Under the pieces are notes generated by a model. That model worked only from the letters and a program-made list of their open reading frames with translations. It was not told where the DNA came from and made no database searches. Shown in pieces: positions 36,201 to 46,574 of a stretch of 64,000 nucleotides of DNA; positions within the stretch are counted from its first letter, which is position 1, and the number at the start of each line of letters is the position of its first letter. The stretch is from the NCBI GenBank assembly GCA_012932295.1, contig JAAONU010000014.1, positions 41,152,770 through 41,216,769 of the forward strand, given 5' to 3'. Source of the stretch: Cyclina sinensis. Lineage: Eukaryota > Mollusca > Bivalvia > Venerida > Veneridae. The position numbers and the translations under genes are program-made.

Positions 36201-39200
36201 AATTTTGAGGTTTTATTAGCTCACCAGAGCCATAGGCTAATGGTGAGCTATTAGGATCGATCAGTGCTGTTGTCCATCATCCTCCGTCCACACTTAGTTT
36301 GTTAACACTCGGTTGGTCACATTTTTGGCATCAGTTGTCATGAAACTTGATCAGGATGTTTGTCCAAGGACGAGTTCGAATATGGGTCATCTTCGAATGA
36401 AAAACTAGGTCACAGTGGCCCAAAAATAGAAAAATCTTGTTAACAATCTAGAGGCTACTTTTTCAGTCCAAATATCCTGAAAATTTGTCAGAAAAATTGT
36501 TTCCGATGATTTCTAGCTCAGATTTGAATTCAGGTCATCTTGTTTCAAAAACTAGGTCACAGAGTCCAAATACGGAAAAACCTTGTTAACAGTCTAGAGG
36601 TAACATTTTCAGCCCAAATATCCTGGAAATTTGTCAGAAAGGTTGTTTCAATAATTTCTAGGCTCAAGTTAGAATATGGGTCATCTGAGGTCAATTAACC
36701 AGGTCCATAACAACATTGTTAAAAGCAGTCATACTCAGGTGAGTGATACAGAGCCATCATGGCCCTCTTGTTCAAAACTTTTGGTCTGACTGTCTAAAAT
36801 AATTGATACCTTTTGGTTTGCAAGGTCAAGTTTTGGAGACTCTGGCAGACCTACCTGGTGTGAAAAATGGGTGTTCAAATACTGAGAAAAACCTCGATAG
36901 AATCTGGAAGAAAAGGCTTTATGAAGAGGTGAATGAAGGTTATTTTTTCCATGGCACTAAGAAAGGTCGGGTCCAAGGTTTAATGAAGCAAGGTGTGGAT
37001 CCAAGAATGGCGCAGGGTGGAGCAGTATTTGGACCTGCTGTGTATATGGCAGAGAGCTCAACAAAAGCTGACCAGTACACAGGTATCTGTCATGAGTATA
37101 GGACTTAAGAAATATTCTTCTTTATTATGTTCCCCAATGGGGATGCATATAGTCTGCGCTTCATCCGTCCATCCATCTATCTGTCCAGAAATTTTGTCCG
37201 GACTATTCTCAACAACCATTGGCTGGCATTAATGGAAACTTCGTAGGAAGCTTTACTACAAAGAAGGAGCTGGGCATATAAACAGCATGTTTCAGTTCAA
37301 TGATTTTACATAGGCTTTCATAGGAAAGACTTTAATAAATCTTCTTGTGTAAAACGATTTGTTTTTAAGCTCTGATATTTTGTATGTTGCATTGTGTAAT
37401 TGACCTCCACCAAGTTAGATCAAATTATGTCCCTGGGGTCAAAATTGGCCCCACCCTGGGTGTCCTTCTTGTGTAAAATATTTAATCTTTCACAATTTTC
37501 TTGTGAAAAAACTGTAAGCTACACAGCTTAGTTATTTTTGCATGGAGCATCATCTGGAGGTAGTCTGTACCAAGATTGTTCAAATATGGTTATGCCCCCT
37601 CTCTAGGGTGGCTTGATTTTACATAGGTTTATATAGGAAAAAAATTTCAAAAATGTTTTTATTTCTAGTGTGCATGTTCACCATCTCTATGACTTATTGA
37701 TTTAAAACATGGTCTGCAAGATCACTGTCAGAGAAAGCAGTTCTGAGACTTTTAAAATTTGGTAGTAATATCTAATGATGATGTACCAAGATTGTTCAAA
37801 TCATGACCCTTAAGACACTTTTGGCTCCTACCCTGGTCGTCACATGTTTGACAAAGAAATATAAAATCTTTTGAAATTCTTTTCTCTTAAGCAATAAGGC
37901 CTAGAGTTCTGCAGTTTTTTTTTTCATAAAACATTGCCCTATAGACCTCTGTTAAGCATTCAAACTTTGCCCCAAGGTATCATTTTTGGCTGCACCATCT
38001 TGGTAAGAGGTATTACACTATACAAACTCTTTAAAAAATTAATGTATTTATCAGAAGGTGTGAGGCTGAGACTTCTGAAATTTGTTTTGAAGCATTGCTT
38101 AGTGGACCTCTTCTAAAAGTGTTAAAAAGAAGTGTTAGATTTTGCCCCATTTTTAGCTTTTATATGCCCATCTGAAAAACGGGATGTATTATGGGAATGC
38201 CCATGGCGGGCGGGAGGGCAGGTGTGTGGGCGGTGTCCAGTTTTGTCCGGAGCATATCTTCAACATGCATCGATGGATTTTAATGATACTTTGTACCAAT
38301 GTTCACCTTAATGGTGGGGGGGGGGGGGGGGGGGGGGGGGGGGTAGTGTCTTGCATATGAACCAGGTCTGTAACTGAAAGGTCAAGGTCACACTTAGAAG
38401 TCAGAGAAAAACGTTTGTCCAGAGCAAAACTTCTTCCTGCATTGAGGGATTTTAATAGAACTTGTAATAAATGTTCACCATTGTGAGGCGGAATGTCACA
38501 TGCAAAGTTAGCTCCCTGCAGCCAAAGTCAAGTTCAAACGCAAAGGTCAAAAGTCAGATAAAAATAAATGAAATGGAGGAATTTTAGTATTATTTGTTCA
38601 CCATCATAAAACGTAGTGTTGAGCACATGAACCAGGGTTCTAGGTCAAAGGTCAAGATCTCACCTAGAGGTCAGTGGAAAATGCTTGTCCAGAGCAATAC
38701 TTCTACATGTATTGAGAGATTTTAATATAACTTGGCACAAATGTTGACCATTGTAAGAGGGTGTTTTGTATTCAAAATTCAGGACCCTGTTGCCAAGCTA
38801 AGGGTCAAACATAGTGGTCAAAGGTCAGATAAAAATATGAGAATGTGTTTAGTCATTATGAACTGAGGGATTCTAACATCATCAGTAACATGCATAATCT
38901 TGGTCCATATATATTATGTAAGGTCAATGTCACTAGAGATGATGAAATATCCAGATTTTGTCAAGGAACATATCTTCTACTTTATTATTACTTAAAACAA
39001 AAGTTCACCATCATGAAACATAGTGTTGCACACATGAACCAGGTCTCTAGGTAAAGGTCAGTGCCACACTTAGGGGTCAGAAGTTCATTTCAAATGTTTG
39101 TTTCACCATCCAGCACTAGAAATAGTCAAACTTGCTTCCCTACTAACACCTCTTTTTATTATATAGGCCCGTCAAAGATGGGACATATTATGGGATCAGC

Positions 39201-41725
39201 CAGGGTGGGCGGGCGGATGGGTTGCATCCAGATTTTTGTCCGGAGCATAACTCTTACACTGTCAAAAGCTATTAATTTAAAACTTCATAGGTGGAAAGAT
39301 CTCATTCAGATGGAGTGCAGTGCACAAGAACCATCACTCTGCACTTCGTGATTTTGGAGTTATTTCCATTTGTTTAATTTTCTTGTTATCACTCTGCACT
39401 TCATGATTATAAAGTTATTCCCCTTTGTTTAATTTTCTTTTCTGGAGCATAACTCCAACACTATCAAAGCTATTAACTTGAAACTTGATACATAGATAGG
39501 TCGTACTGAGTCGAAATGCAGTGCACAGGAACCGTAACTCTGTACTTCATAATTTTGGAGTTTTGCCCCTTTGTTTAATTTTCTTTTCTGGAGCATAACT
39601 CCAACACTATCAAAGCTATTAACTTGAAACTTGATACATAGATAGGTCGTATTGAGTCGAAATGCAGTGCACAGGAACCGTAACTCTGTACTTCATAATT
39701 TTGGAGTTATGCCCCTTTGTTTATTTTTTTTTGTCAGAAGCATAACTCCTACATTATCAAAGCTATTGACTTGAAGCTTCACAGGTGGATAGACCTCATT
39801 GAGATGGAGTGCAGTGCACAAGAACGTCATCGTACACTTCATGATTTTGGAGTTATTCCCCTTAGTTCAATTTTCATACTCGATGTTTGTCTGCACTATA
39901 CTCCTACATTATCAAAGCTATTGACTTGAAACTTCATAGGTGGATAGATGTTATTGCAACAAATTGCTTAATTGATGGGTGTATTTTGCTCCGCCTTGCA
40001 GCACTCTTGTCCATTATGCCCATATCTTCTGCAAAGCTTTAGTGACGGGCATATTTTGTGACAATGGCACCCATGTTTATTTTGATGATTAATCCATTAC
40101 ATGGTGCTTGTCTTCTGTACTCAGGTGAGCACTTTATGGCCATAGCCCATGGCCCTTTTGTTTCTGTAGTCTGTGGTGATTTGATTTTGTTTTAAAACTT
40201 TAACTTGAAATAGAATCAAGTTTCTTTTATTTCAAATATATTTCAATTCTCATAAAGACAAGCATGGTAAATATATGGTATCTATGATATCAGTTATTAA
40301 TTTCTCCTACTTACAAGGTAAACCTCTGTCATATTTTGCCAAAGATAAATGATGATATTATAACATACTTGCTATCATTCGCTCTGACATGAATGTGTGG
40401 AGTTAAAAAAAAAAAGTACTTTTTGACTGTACTTTTTTCTTTTTTTCGGAGATGGGGGGGGCGGGTGTTGTAAGCAGTCATTAAATCTTCAGGTGCACAG
40501 ATTTAAATAGCTTGATCCAAGAACTGTAGTACCTGTATCATTATCATTAAAATACTGTTGCATTTTGTAATATCAGTATAGGTATCAGAACAGTCTGTGC
40601 TAAACAATATCCAACCCTAGCTTGGAATTAATCATCACCTAGATTGTTTAATCTTTGACACCTAGGATCAATATTGCAACTGCCTTGAGGATCATAGGTA
40701 GCAGGCAGATCATGATTAATTATTCTGTGGCTCAGGTAAGTAGACATCCCACTGTCATGCCATTTCAGGTCATATCTGGAGTAGTAGGGGGTGGAACATA
40801 ATTAGGTTCAATAAAAGTTTAAGCGAGGCTGAAAGGTTAGTTGTACTAAAATGGCAGATATTTTCATTGTAAACAATTTCGAGATAGGCATTTGTTCATT
40901 TTTCAATAACAATCTATAGTACAGTAAAACTGAAGACGAAACTAGTGTACTAATCTTTATGTGGTATTTTCTTCTCCCAAAGCCCCTCTGACTTACTCAT
41001 AAGTGAAGTTGTCCCTTCGAAGGAAGAGAGATATTTGTGCCAGCATATCTCTGTACATATGTCTGCCCATGCAGTATCTTTTCGGAGCTATATCTTTGTA
41101 AATTTTATGCCAATCTCTGCAATGATCACATCAGGTAGCCAATAGTTATTGCCAGTTGAATTTTAGAAAATCTACACGTTTGTTCACCTAGAGCCATTTG
41201 TAAGTTACCAACAGGTGGAATCTCATAAAAGTTTGATGAAAAATGGTGCAATGTCAAATACCCAGGGCACCTTTTTCCATTATCACTACATTGTATGTAT
41301 AGAAAGTAAAGGAATTGTTGGACGTTGTTATACGATGATGAAGGCGATTGTGCATGTGCAACTTTTGTGAGGATCAACATGGAGAATTGAAATTATTACC
41401 CTCAATTTGTTTTACATTCCACATATTTGTCAGTATGTCTTTACAGATAGGTGGATAGGCATACTGCAGTTATTCACATGATAAGTTTCCCCAAGGTAGC
41501 CTTGATGAGTTATTGCCCTTTAGTTGTTTGAAAATCCAGTTTGATAAATATCTTAGTACTAACACATAAAATATATCCATGTAATTACTCCAATTAACTT
41601 ACAAATGGCTCTAGGTGAACAAACGTGTGGATTTTCAAATAAAGTTACATCTCTGGTATTAAGTGTACCCAATATGTATGCATAAAGGTAAGTTCCTTCT
41701 TTTACATTGGAGTACAATCCCTAGA

Positions 41726-41757
<32 letters not shown>

Positions 41758-42577
41758 GACAGACAGACAGAGTTTGGAAACATGAATTTTCTGTTGCTCA
41801 GCCTCTAGTGAATATGGCTTGAATCCAGTTTTATATTCATCAAGACACATTTTCATTTTTAAAATGGAGGAATAAATGTAAAAGAATTGGAAAACAGTTA
41901 CCCTTTTAAAGTCATGTGGACAAGTTGTTTACATTTATAACTGTTAATACATTCAATAACTTTCTCATCCCGTTGAATTTCTTGTTTTCCTTTCTATAAT
42001 CAGACACAGGGATAAGTTCTTCCCAGACTGCATGTGGTGTTTTGAATGCACAATAGCATAACATCTAAAATATTAGGAAAAAAATGATCACTTAACCTAC
42101 TTTCATTTTTTTCCACCATTTACTATATGGAACCTTTTTGCCTCACTTAAAATTTTGTCGAACCAAATTACATTGACCCTGTGAGTAGGGTTACAATCTT
42201 TTAACTGAAGTTGTGTAAGTATTTCAATCACATAACCACACTATAGGAAACATATTGTGTTGTACACATTTTAGGAAATGCTTAAAAAAAGATTTTTTGG
42301 CTTATTTTAGATGAAAGAGAAGAAAGACAGACAACAGGTCTACAGATGTTCTTGATAAGAGCCTGTTTGGGAAAAATCTGCTGTTATGAATGATGTAAAG
42401 AAGCTCCGACGTCCACCATGTTGTGAAGGTTGTCTTGACGACAGTTGTGATCATGATAACAGATATGACAGTGTTGTTGGTGAAGGCCAATACATATTCC
42501 GAGAGTTTCTTGTTTATGATAGCCATCAGGTGTACCCAGAGTATGTCATTTCCTATGACCGGGTCATTCAAGAGTGA
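21278..42577 (+). CDS. PARP14-like gene: two macrodomains plus ADP-ribosyltransferase module
   Basis: Ten coding exons follow by phase: 21278-21353, 21612-21691, 24505-24732, 26208-26466, 28864-28946, 30675-30914, 32775-33005, 35146-35715, 36831-37082 and 42311-42577. All introns are GT-AG. The ATG at 21278 is preceded by an in-frame TAG at 21236, which fixes the start unless another 5' exon is used. Order of parts: an acidic Ser/Asp/Glu-rich N-terminus (~50 residues), macrodomain 1, macrodomain 2, a linker, and the ART catalytic domain. The family reads and writes ADP-ribose in innate immune and stress signalling. The first seven exons (399 codons) are open. As given, translation stops at TAG 35296-35298, predicting 449 residues without the ART domain; two further indels lie downstream. 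It may be a genuine truncation, a polymorphic null or assembly error. Confidence 0.8.
21860..23995 (+). repeat. 31-32-bp G-rich minisatellite with higher-order repeats, intronic
   Basis: More than 60 units of 31-32 bases, with the core 'ctgtagtagaggagcagg' and variable ends (gggggtcagagtt, agaaggcagggtt, gtcagagcaata). Unit variants recur in longer blocks: the rare variant containing gattagaagg is at 22,301, 22,732 and 23,259, giving super-periods of about 431 and 527 bases (958 between the two most alike). The array lies in the intron between the first two exons of macrodomain 1, with G-runs on the sense strand. Confidence 0.93.
24810..25800 (+). repeat. interspersed repeat, GCTCACC family (copy a)
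   Basis: The start 'gctcacctgaacacttact' with 'agtgtgagc' forms a head hairpin. The body is a tandem of units of about 150-180 bases, each with 'ttttaaaaat', a 'gaaaccacaaggc'-like phrase, 'ctctaccaagtttgttcaaa' and a 'ggggtca'-like phrase. No coding frame. It lies in an intron of the macrodomain gene. Confidence 0.75.
25965..26060 (+). repeat. SINE remnant
   Basis: 'gtcaaggggatggagcaatt' followed by 'gacttgcaattcggatgtc' resembles the head of a tRNA-derived SINE, ending near 'aaaataaat'. Short and diverged. Confidence 0.4.
28319..28345. repeat. C-rich low-complexity tract
   Basis: A run of ten or so C followed by 'acctcccctccttcccc' in an intron. Confidence 0.8.
29030..29330 (+). repeat. 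interspersed repeat, 'gtgtcgcctgctaca' family
   Basis: 'gtgtcgcctgctacatagta' and 'gtgtcgcctgcgacagagtt' heads about 180 bases apart are followed by 'gtccatccatccgtctgtcc'-like tracts and 'aaaactactggtgcagtttc'. The same family occupies 45.0-45.9 kb. Confidence 0.7.
29340..29640 (+). mobile_element. decayed endonuclease-domain fragment of a retroelement or Helentron
   Basis: Translated pieces read KLKTITKDISSALEG, then VIVMGDFS and, one stop later, IIHMPTTNNNTTLYLVFTN. The GDF(N/S) motif and the later P-T-T...L..VFTN pattern are those of the AP-endonuclease-like (EEP) domain used by LINEs and by some Helentrons. There are in-frame stops, for example after MHMGCRK, and no reverse transcriptase or helicase part nearby. 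An old fragment in an intron. Confidence 0.55.
29810..30629 (+). repeat. interspersed repeat, GCTCACC family (copy b)
   Basis: It starts near 'catggtgagctattgtgacc' and 'gtccgtcgtccgtcaacaat', contains three to four tandem units of about 170-180 bases ('cttcttgtctgaaaccacaa', 'ctctaccaagtttgttcaaa', 'ggtcaaatttggcccc'), and ends in a tail hairpin, 'gggccatcatggccc', followed by 'tcttgtt'. It ends about 45 bases before the exon at 30675. Confidence 0.8.
31150..31440 (+). repeat. tRNA-derived SINE
   Basis: The tRNA-like head is 'ctgctgagctagcttgctag', then 'gagcattggattgccaatcc' and box B 'acagttcaaaccc'. A body of about 200 bases ends in 'aaaaccccaataaaaacaca'. This is the standard plan of a mollusc tRNA-SINE. 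Confidence 0.75.
31505..32700 (+). repeat. 140-bp tandem repeat array, about nine units
   Basis: The phrase 'actatagaacccttggtccc', or close variants, recurs at about 31,565, 31,703, 31,848, 31,982, 32,126, 32,267, 32,515 and 32,661 (spacing 134-145). Each is followed by 'ggtcatgactagtagatgac' and 'caccaggtcaaaggtcaagg'-like phrases. It begins with 'gtcggtccgtccgttgg'. Typical body of a hairpin-headed element, ending just before the last macrodomain exon. Confidence 0.85.
33540..34190 (+). repeat. interspersed repeat, TATACCCC-hairpin family
   Basis: The head 'tataccccaacaaaaaaaag' pairs with 'agaggggtata'. Two to three diverged units of about 150-180 bases follow ('gtttccggatgataa', 'gtttccagttgataa', 'gtttccagatgataa'). 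Confidence 0.75.
36215..36773 (+). repeat. interspersed repeat, GCTCACC family (copy c)
   Basis: It runs from 'tagctcaccagagcc'/'taatggtgagctatta' to the tail 'actcaggtgagtgatacag', 'agccatcatggccctcttgt'. Inside are two units of about 180 bases ('cttgttaacaatctagaggc', 'cttgttaacagtctagaggt'). It lies 57 bases before the ART exon at 36831. Confidence 0.8.
37120..38155 (+). repeat. interspersed repeat fragments in the last intron
   Basis: A 'cccaatggggatgca' head with 'gtccatccatctatctgtcc', then several GCTCACC-family units ('cttcttgtgtaaaa', 'gacctccaccaagtta', 'ggggtcaaaattggcccc'). Ends are unclear because elements are nested. Confidence 0.65.
38160..40165 (+). repeat. compound interspersed repeat with ~140-bp unit array
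   Basis: 'tatatgcccatctgaaaaac' starts one element; 'tataggcccgtcaaagatgg' starts another at about 39,162. The latter carries four to five units of about 140 bases ('ggagcataactccaacacta', 'gcagtgcacaggaaccgtaa', 'ttttggagttatgccc'); two neighbouring units at 39.4-39.7 kb are nearly identical. The block ends in a GCTCACC-family tail at about 40,120-40,165. Confidence 0.8.
38316..38343 (+). repeat. poly-G run (28 G)
   Basis: Uninterrupted G tract on the sense strand inside an intronic repeat. Length in an assembly is unreliable for such tracts. Confidence 0.9.
40170..42310. other. intron, last part
   Basis: Rest of the 5.2-kb intron before the final ART exon. It has a G-rich spot at about 40,453, a (GATA)n/(GACA)n microsatellite at 41,721-41,770 and a phrase about gaacaaacgtgtg that occurs in inverted form at about 41,170 and 41,615. 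No exon is seen. Confidence 0.5.
41721..41770. repeat. GATA/GACA microsatellite
   Basis: Six GATA units followed by GACA and CAGA-type units. Confidence 0.9.
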
Positions 42578-42797
42578 TCTTCTCTCAGTATGTTGTTTTA
42601 CCAAGTTCTACTAACAACGAACAATCTTTATGGATATCAAGTTTGGTGCCACTTTAGAGCTACCCTGAAAAACATGTTGACTTAAGAGAACGATCATTTT
42701 TCTTATTAGATACTCCATACAAAGTTTTTCAATATTACTTCAATAGACAAAAGACAGACTGTGAAAGGACATTCTAGTGGCTGTTTGTTTTGTTTTT

Positions 42798-44530
42798 TAG
42801 CTCACCTGGCACAGAGTGAAGGTGAGCTATTAGGATGGTCCGTCCTCTGTCATACATAGTAACATCCCTTCTAATTTTTCTTCAAACAACATCTCCTCTG
42901 GGCCAATATTGATGAAACATGGCAGGAATGTTCCTTGCATGAAGCTTTATCACAGGTGTTCAAATAATTCCATTCCATGCAGAACTCAGCTTGTCATGGC
43001 AACCAAAACAAAAGCCTTAAAAAAAATTTTCTTGTCTGAAACTACAATACCTAGGGCTTAGATATTTTACATGCTGAATTATCTAGAAGGTCCTCTACCA
43101 AAGTTATTCAGATTATGTTCCTGGAATCAAAATTGGCCATGCCCTAGGGGTCACATATTTTTCATAGAAATGTATAGGAAAAAATTTAGGAATCTCCTTC
43201 TCTCAAACCACAAGGCCCTAAGTTCTAAAATTTTGCACAAGTATTGTCTAGAGGACCTCTTCCAAGAGTATTCAAATTATGTCCTTAGAGTCAACATTGA
43301 CCCTGCATCATTAGTCACTGCTTTAAATAGAGGTATATAAAGGGAAAACTTCAAAACTCTCTTGTCTGAAACTACTAAGCTTTGGGATTTTATATTTGGC
43401 ATACAGATTCACCTAGTGCTCCTCTACAAGATTCTTCACATTATGCCCCTGGGGTCATAAATGGCTCCACCCCAGGGGTTCAATGGATTTAATAAAGGCT
43501 TATATAGTGAAAACTTAAAAAAATCTTCATCTGTGAAATCAGAAGGCTTGGTGCTTAGATATTTTGTATGAAGCAATCATCTAGCAGTCCTCTACCAAGA
43601 TTGTATAAATGATACTGAGACTTGTGGTCAAAATTGGCCCCACCCAATGGGTCACTTGATTTTTGTAAAGACTTGTTTAGGAAATTAAATCTTCCTGTCA
43701 GTGTCCACAATACTTAGTGTTAAGATATTTGATGCGTAACATGGCCTAGTAGACCTCTACCAAGTTTGTTCAAATCTTGGCCCTGGGGTCAAAATTGGAC
43801 CTGCCTCCCAGTCATCAAGGCTAAATTGGACTTATCAAAATTTTCGTCTCAAAGCCTAAATTTATTGACAGATATCTCAGATATTTGGTATATAGGCACC
43901 TTGCATGAATCTCTGCTATTCACCTGGATCAAGGGCAAGGTTACCAAGGCTAAAAATAGATTTTTGTACTTTTCCCTTAAGAATCTTCATTTATCGATCA
44001 ATATCTTAGATATTTGGTATGTAGGATAAGGTGCAAGAATCTCTACCCTCAGATGTAGTTTGAGATCACACAGTCCTAAGTCAAGCTCACTAAGAATAGA
44101 AATAGATTTTTCTACTTTTTGTCATAGACCCTGTATTTATTGATTGATATTTTAAATATTGATATCTAGACACCTTGCATGAACCTTTCCCATTAAATTG
44201 GGGTTAAGGTCACCTAGACTAAAAATAGATTTATCAACTTTACCTCAGGGAGCCTTCATTTTATAGACAAAGTATCTTTGATATATGGTATGTAGGTTCC
44301 TTGCATGGACCAGTTGCTGGGGTTGAGGTCACTGGGACAAGGTTAAGGTCACCACAGCTTATAATAGATTTTCTACTTTCTGTTATAGAGCCTATATTTA
44401 TTGACTGATATTTTAGATATTTGGTTTGCAGGCACCTACAAACCTTCAATTAGAAAATGTAATACTGCTTTTGACGTTTGCTTTGTACTCAGGTGAGCAA
44501 TCCAGAGGGCTATTTTGGCACTCTTGTTTA
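42798..44530 (+). repeat. interspersed repeat, GCTCACC family (copy d, longest)
   Basis: It starts 'tagctcacctggcacag' paired with 'gaaggtgagctatta' and ends 'actcaggtgagcaatccag' then 'cactcttgttta'. About nine units of 170-190 bases lie between, increasingly diverged toward the 3' half. It lies about 220 bases after the stop of the PARP-like gene. Confidence 0.82.
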
Positions 44531-45014
44531 ATGGTTATTTTGTATCTTTGAATGTTCTAAGTACCAGTAGATCAATGACACTCAGGATTTTTCTGTAGTC
44601 ATGCAGTGTGAAACAATATTCTGCAAGTATTGCATGTTTTGTATGTCTCTCAATTGAATATGATGAAATAATATTATCCATATTATTAGTGAGATATTAC
44701 ATTAGATTTGTCTAGATTAAGAACTTTTCTTACCTGCCCAGAATGCTAACATAACTATTATAAATCTACAGAAATTAAATCTAAAAGATTTTGAATTATG
44801 TTTTACCAAATTATTCTCATATGGAAGCTCTCTGTTTGAAATTTGATGCATTGTTAATATTTTCCCCCTTTCTCATTGGATGATTAAAGAAAACTCACTA
44901 ATTTTGTTTTCACATAAGATGTTTACATTTCTTTTAAAAAAGTACTGCTCGTTTTATCATCAGATTATACACATCTGTTGACCATGCCCACCAAAATACT
45001 TTGCCATAACTGTA

Positions 45015-46350
45015 ACTAGGTCCCATTTTTGTGTCGCCTGCTACAAAGTAGCTGCAACATATAGGGTTTACTTCTCTGTCATCCGTCTGTCACAAAACTT
45101 GTCCGGACTACTCAGAAACTACTGGTGCGATTTCATCCAAACTTTACAGGAATGATCAGTAACAAGTCTAGTTGTGCATATCAACGGCATTTTTCAGTCC
45201 AATGATTTTTGTCAGAGTTATGGCCCTTTTATGATTTGTATTTTTAAAGTTTGTCCCCACTACTTCTCTTATACTACTAATGCAATTTGAATGAAATTTT
45301 ACAAGAGTGATCAGTACTTCAATTACTTGTGCATATCTAACGGGTTTTATGGTTGAATGATTTTTGGCTGAGTTATGGCCCTTGAATTAAAAAGGCGTTT
45401 TGGCCAATAATGATTTTTGTGTTGCAGGCTTCACAGTAGCTGCAACATGCTACAAAGTAGCCATGACTTATAGGGATCACTTCTCCATCATCTATCTGTA
45501 TGTCTGTCCATCTGTCTGTCCATTAAAAAAACTTGTCCGGACTACTCCTCAGAAACTATTGGTGCGATTTCATCCAAACTTTACAGGAATGATCAGTACC
45601 AAGTCTAGTGTGCATATCATCAGCATTTTCCAGTTCAATGATTTTTGTCAGAGTTATGGCCCTTTTATGATTTTTATTTTTAAAGTTTGTCCTGACTACT
45701 TCTCTTATACTACTAAAGCAATTTCAGTGAAATGTTACAGGATTGATCGGTACCTCAAGTACTTGCGCATGTCTAATAGGTTTTTCGGTTGAATGATTTT
45801 TGGCTGAGTTATGGCCCTTGAATAAAAAAATGTGTTTTAGCCTACAAACTGTCCAATCACCTCTCAGTACTACTGTTTAATTGGCTATCATCAGGTGAAA
45901 CATGTGATCACTGATGGCCCTTGTTTAATTATCTCCCCTCTCAAAATATTTTGTCTGGAGCATAACTTTAAAACTATCGAGTGAAGTGATGTGAAACTTT
46001 TAAGAATGATAGCTGGTGACAAGGAGTGCAGTGTCCAAGAAGCATTACTTTGCCTTATCCTAATTTTGAATAATCTCCCCTTCTTTAATTTCTATAATGA
46101 ATTTTTGTCCCTAACATAACTTGAACTCTATAAAAGGGATTGTCTTGAACTTAAGATAAAAATATATGGTAAGAAGTAGAAGTGCAGTGCAAAAGAATAA
46201 TAACCCTTCCTTGTCCCAGTTTCGAATTATCTCCCCTCTAAAGAAATTTTGTCAGTAGCATAACTTTAAAACTATGAAGTGAACTGATGTAAAACTTATA
46301 ATATAGATAGATTGCAAATGATGAAGTGCAGTGCCCGGATATATGTAATG
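45015..46350 (+). repeat. interspersed repeat, 'gtgtcgcctgctaca' family
   Basis: Two long units start at about 45,028 and 45,418 ('gctacaaagtagc'), each with 'acttgtccggactac', 'tttcatccaaactttacagg' and 'gctgagttatggcccttgaa'. A third, diverged part with 'cataactttaaaactat' repeats runs to about 46,330. Confidence 0.78.
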
Positions 46351-46524
46351 TGTTAATTATTACTTTAATGTTATTTTATATACATGATTGTGTTTATATT
46401 ACAGTTTCATAGAGACTATTTTACATTAATTTTACAAACATTACTATGTTCTTAGTAGTTAGAGTTGTATTGTTTATGCTTTAAAGTTATTTGTATATAC
46501 TACAGTTTCATAAAAATTTATATA

Positions 46525-46570
46525 TACAGTCGACTCTCGATATCTTGAATTTGGGTGAACCGAGTAAATT
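46525..46570 (+). mobile_element. possible pogo/Tigger-type end
   Basis: 'acagtcgactctcgatatct' followed by 'tgaatttgggtgaacc' resembles the terminal repeat of pogo/Tigger-like elements. No matching right end was found in the next few kilobases, so it is a remnant at best. Confidence 0.3.
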
Positions 46571-46574
46571 AATT

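Larger units (their letters stand above)
35146..42577 (+). pseudogene. ART module of the PARP14-like gene, frameshifted (copy 3)
   Basis: The exons 35146-35715, 36831-37082 and 42311-42577 match copy 2 in order and phase. The encoded parts are the linker, pre-catalytic KIERIENLNLF, the NAD site (YFFHGTKKG, His at 36950-36952; VYMAESSTKADQYT, Tyr at 37043-37045) and the C-terminal half with a Cys cluster and Glu at 42503-42505. Three lesions are seen. The 7-base unit aatacct is duplicated at 35283-35296, putting TAG (35296-35298) in frame. One extra C lies in 35430-35432. One extra T at 42382 brings TGA (42391-42393) into frame just after GKIC. The middle exon is clean. If real, the enzyme is dead; if some are assembly errors, this is the only nearly complete catalytic copy. 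Confidence 0.8.
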
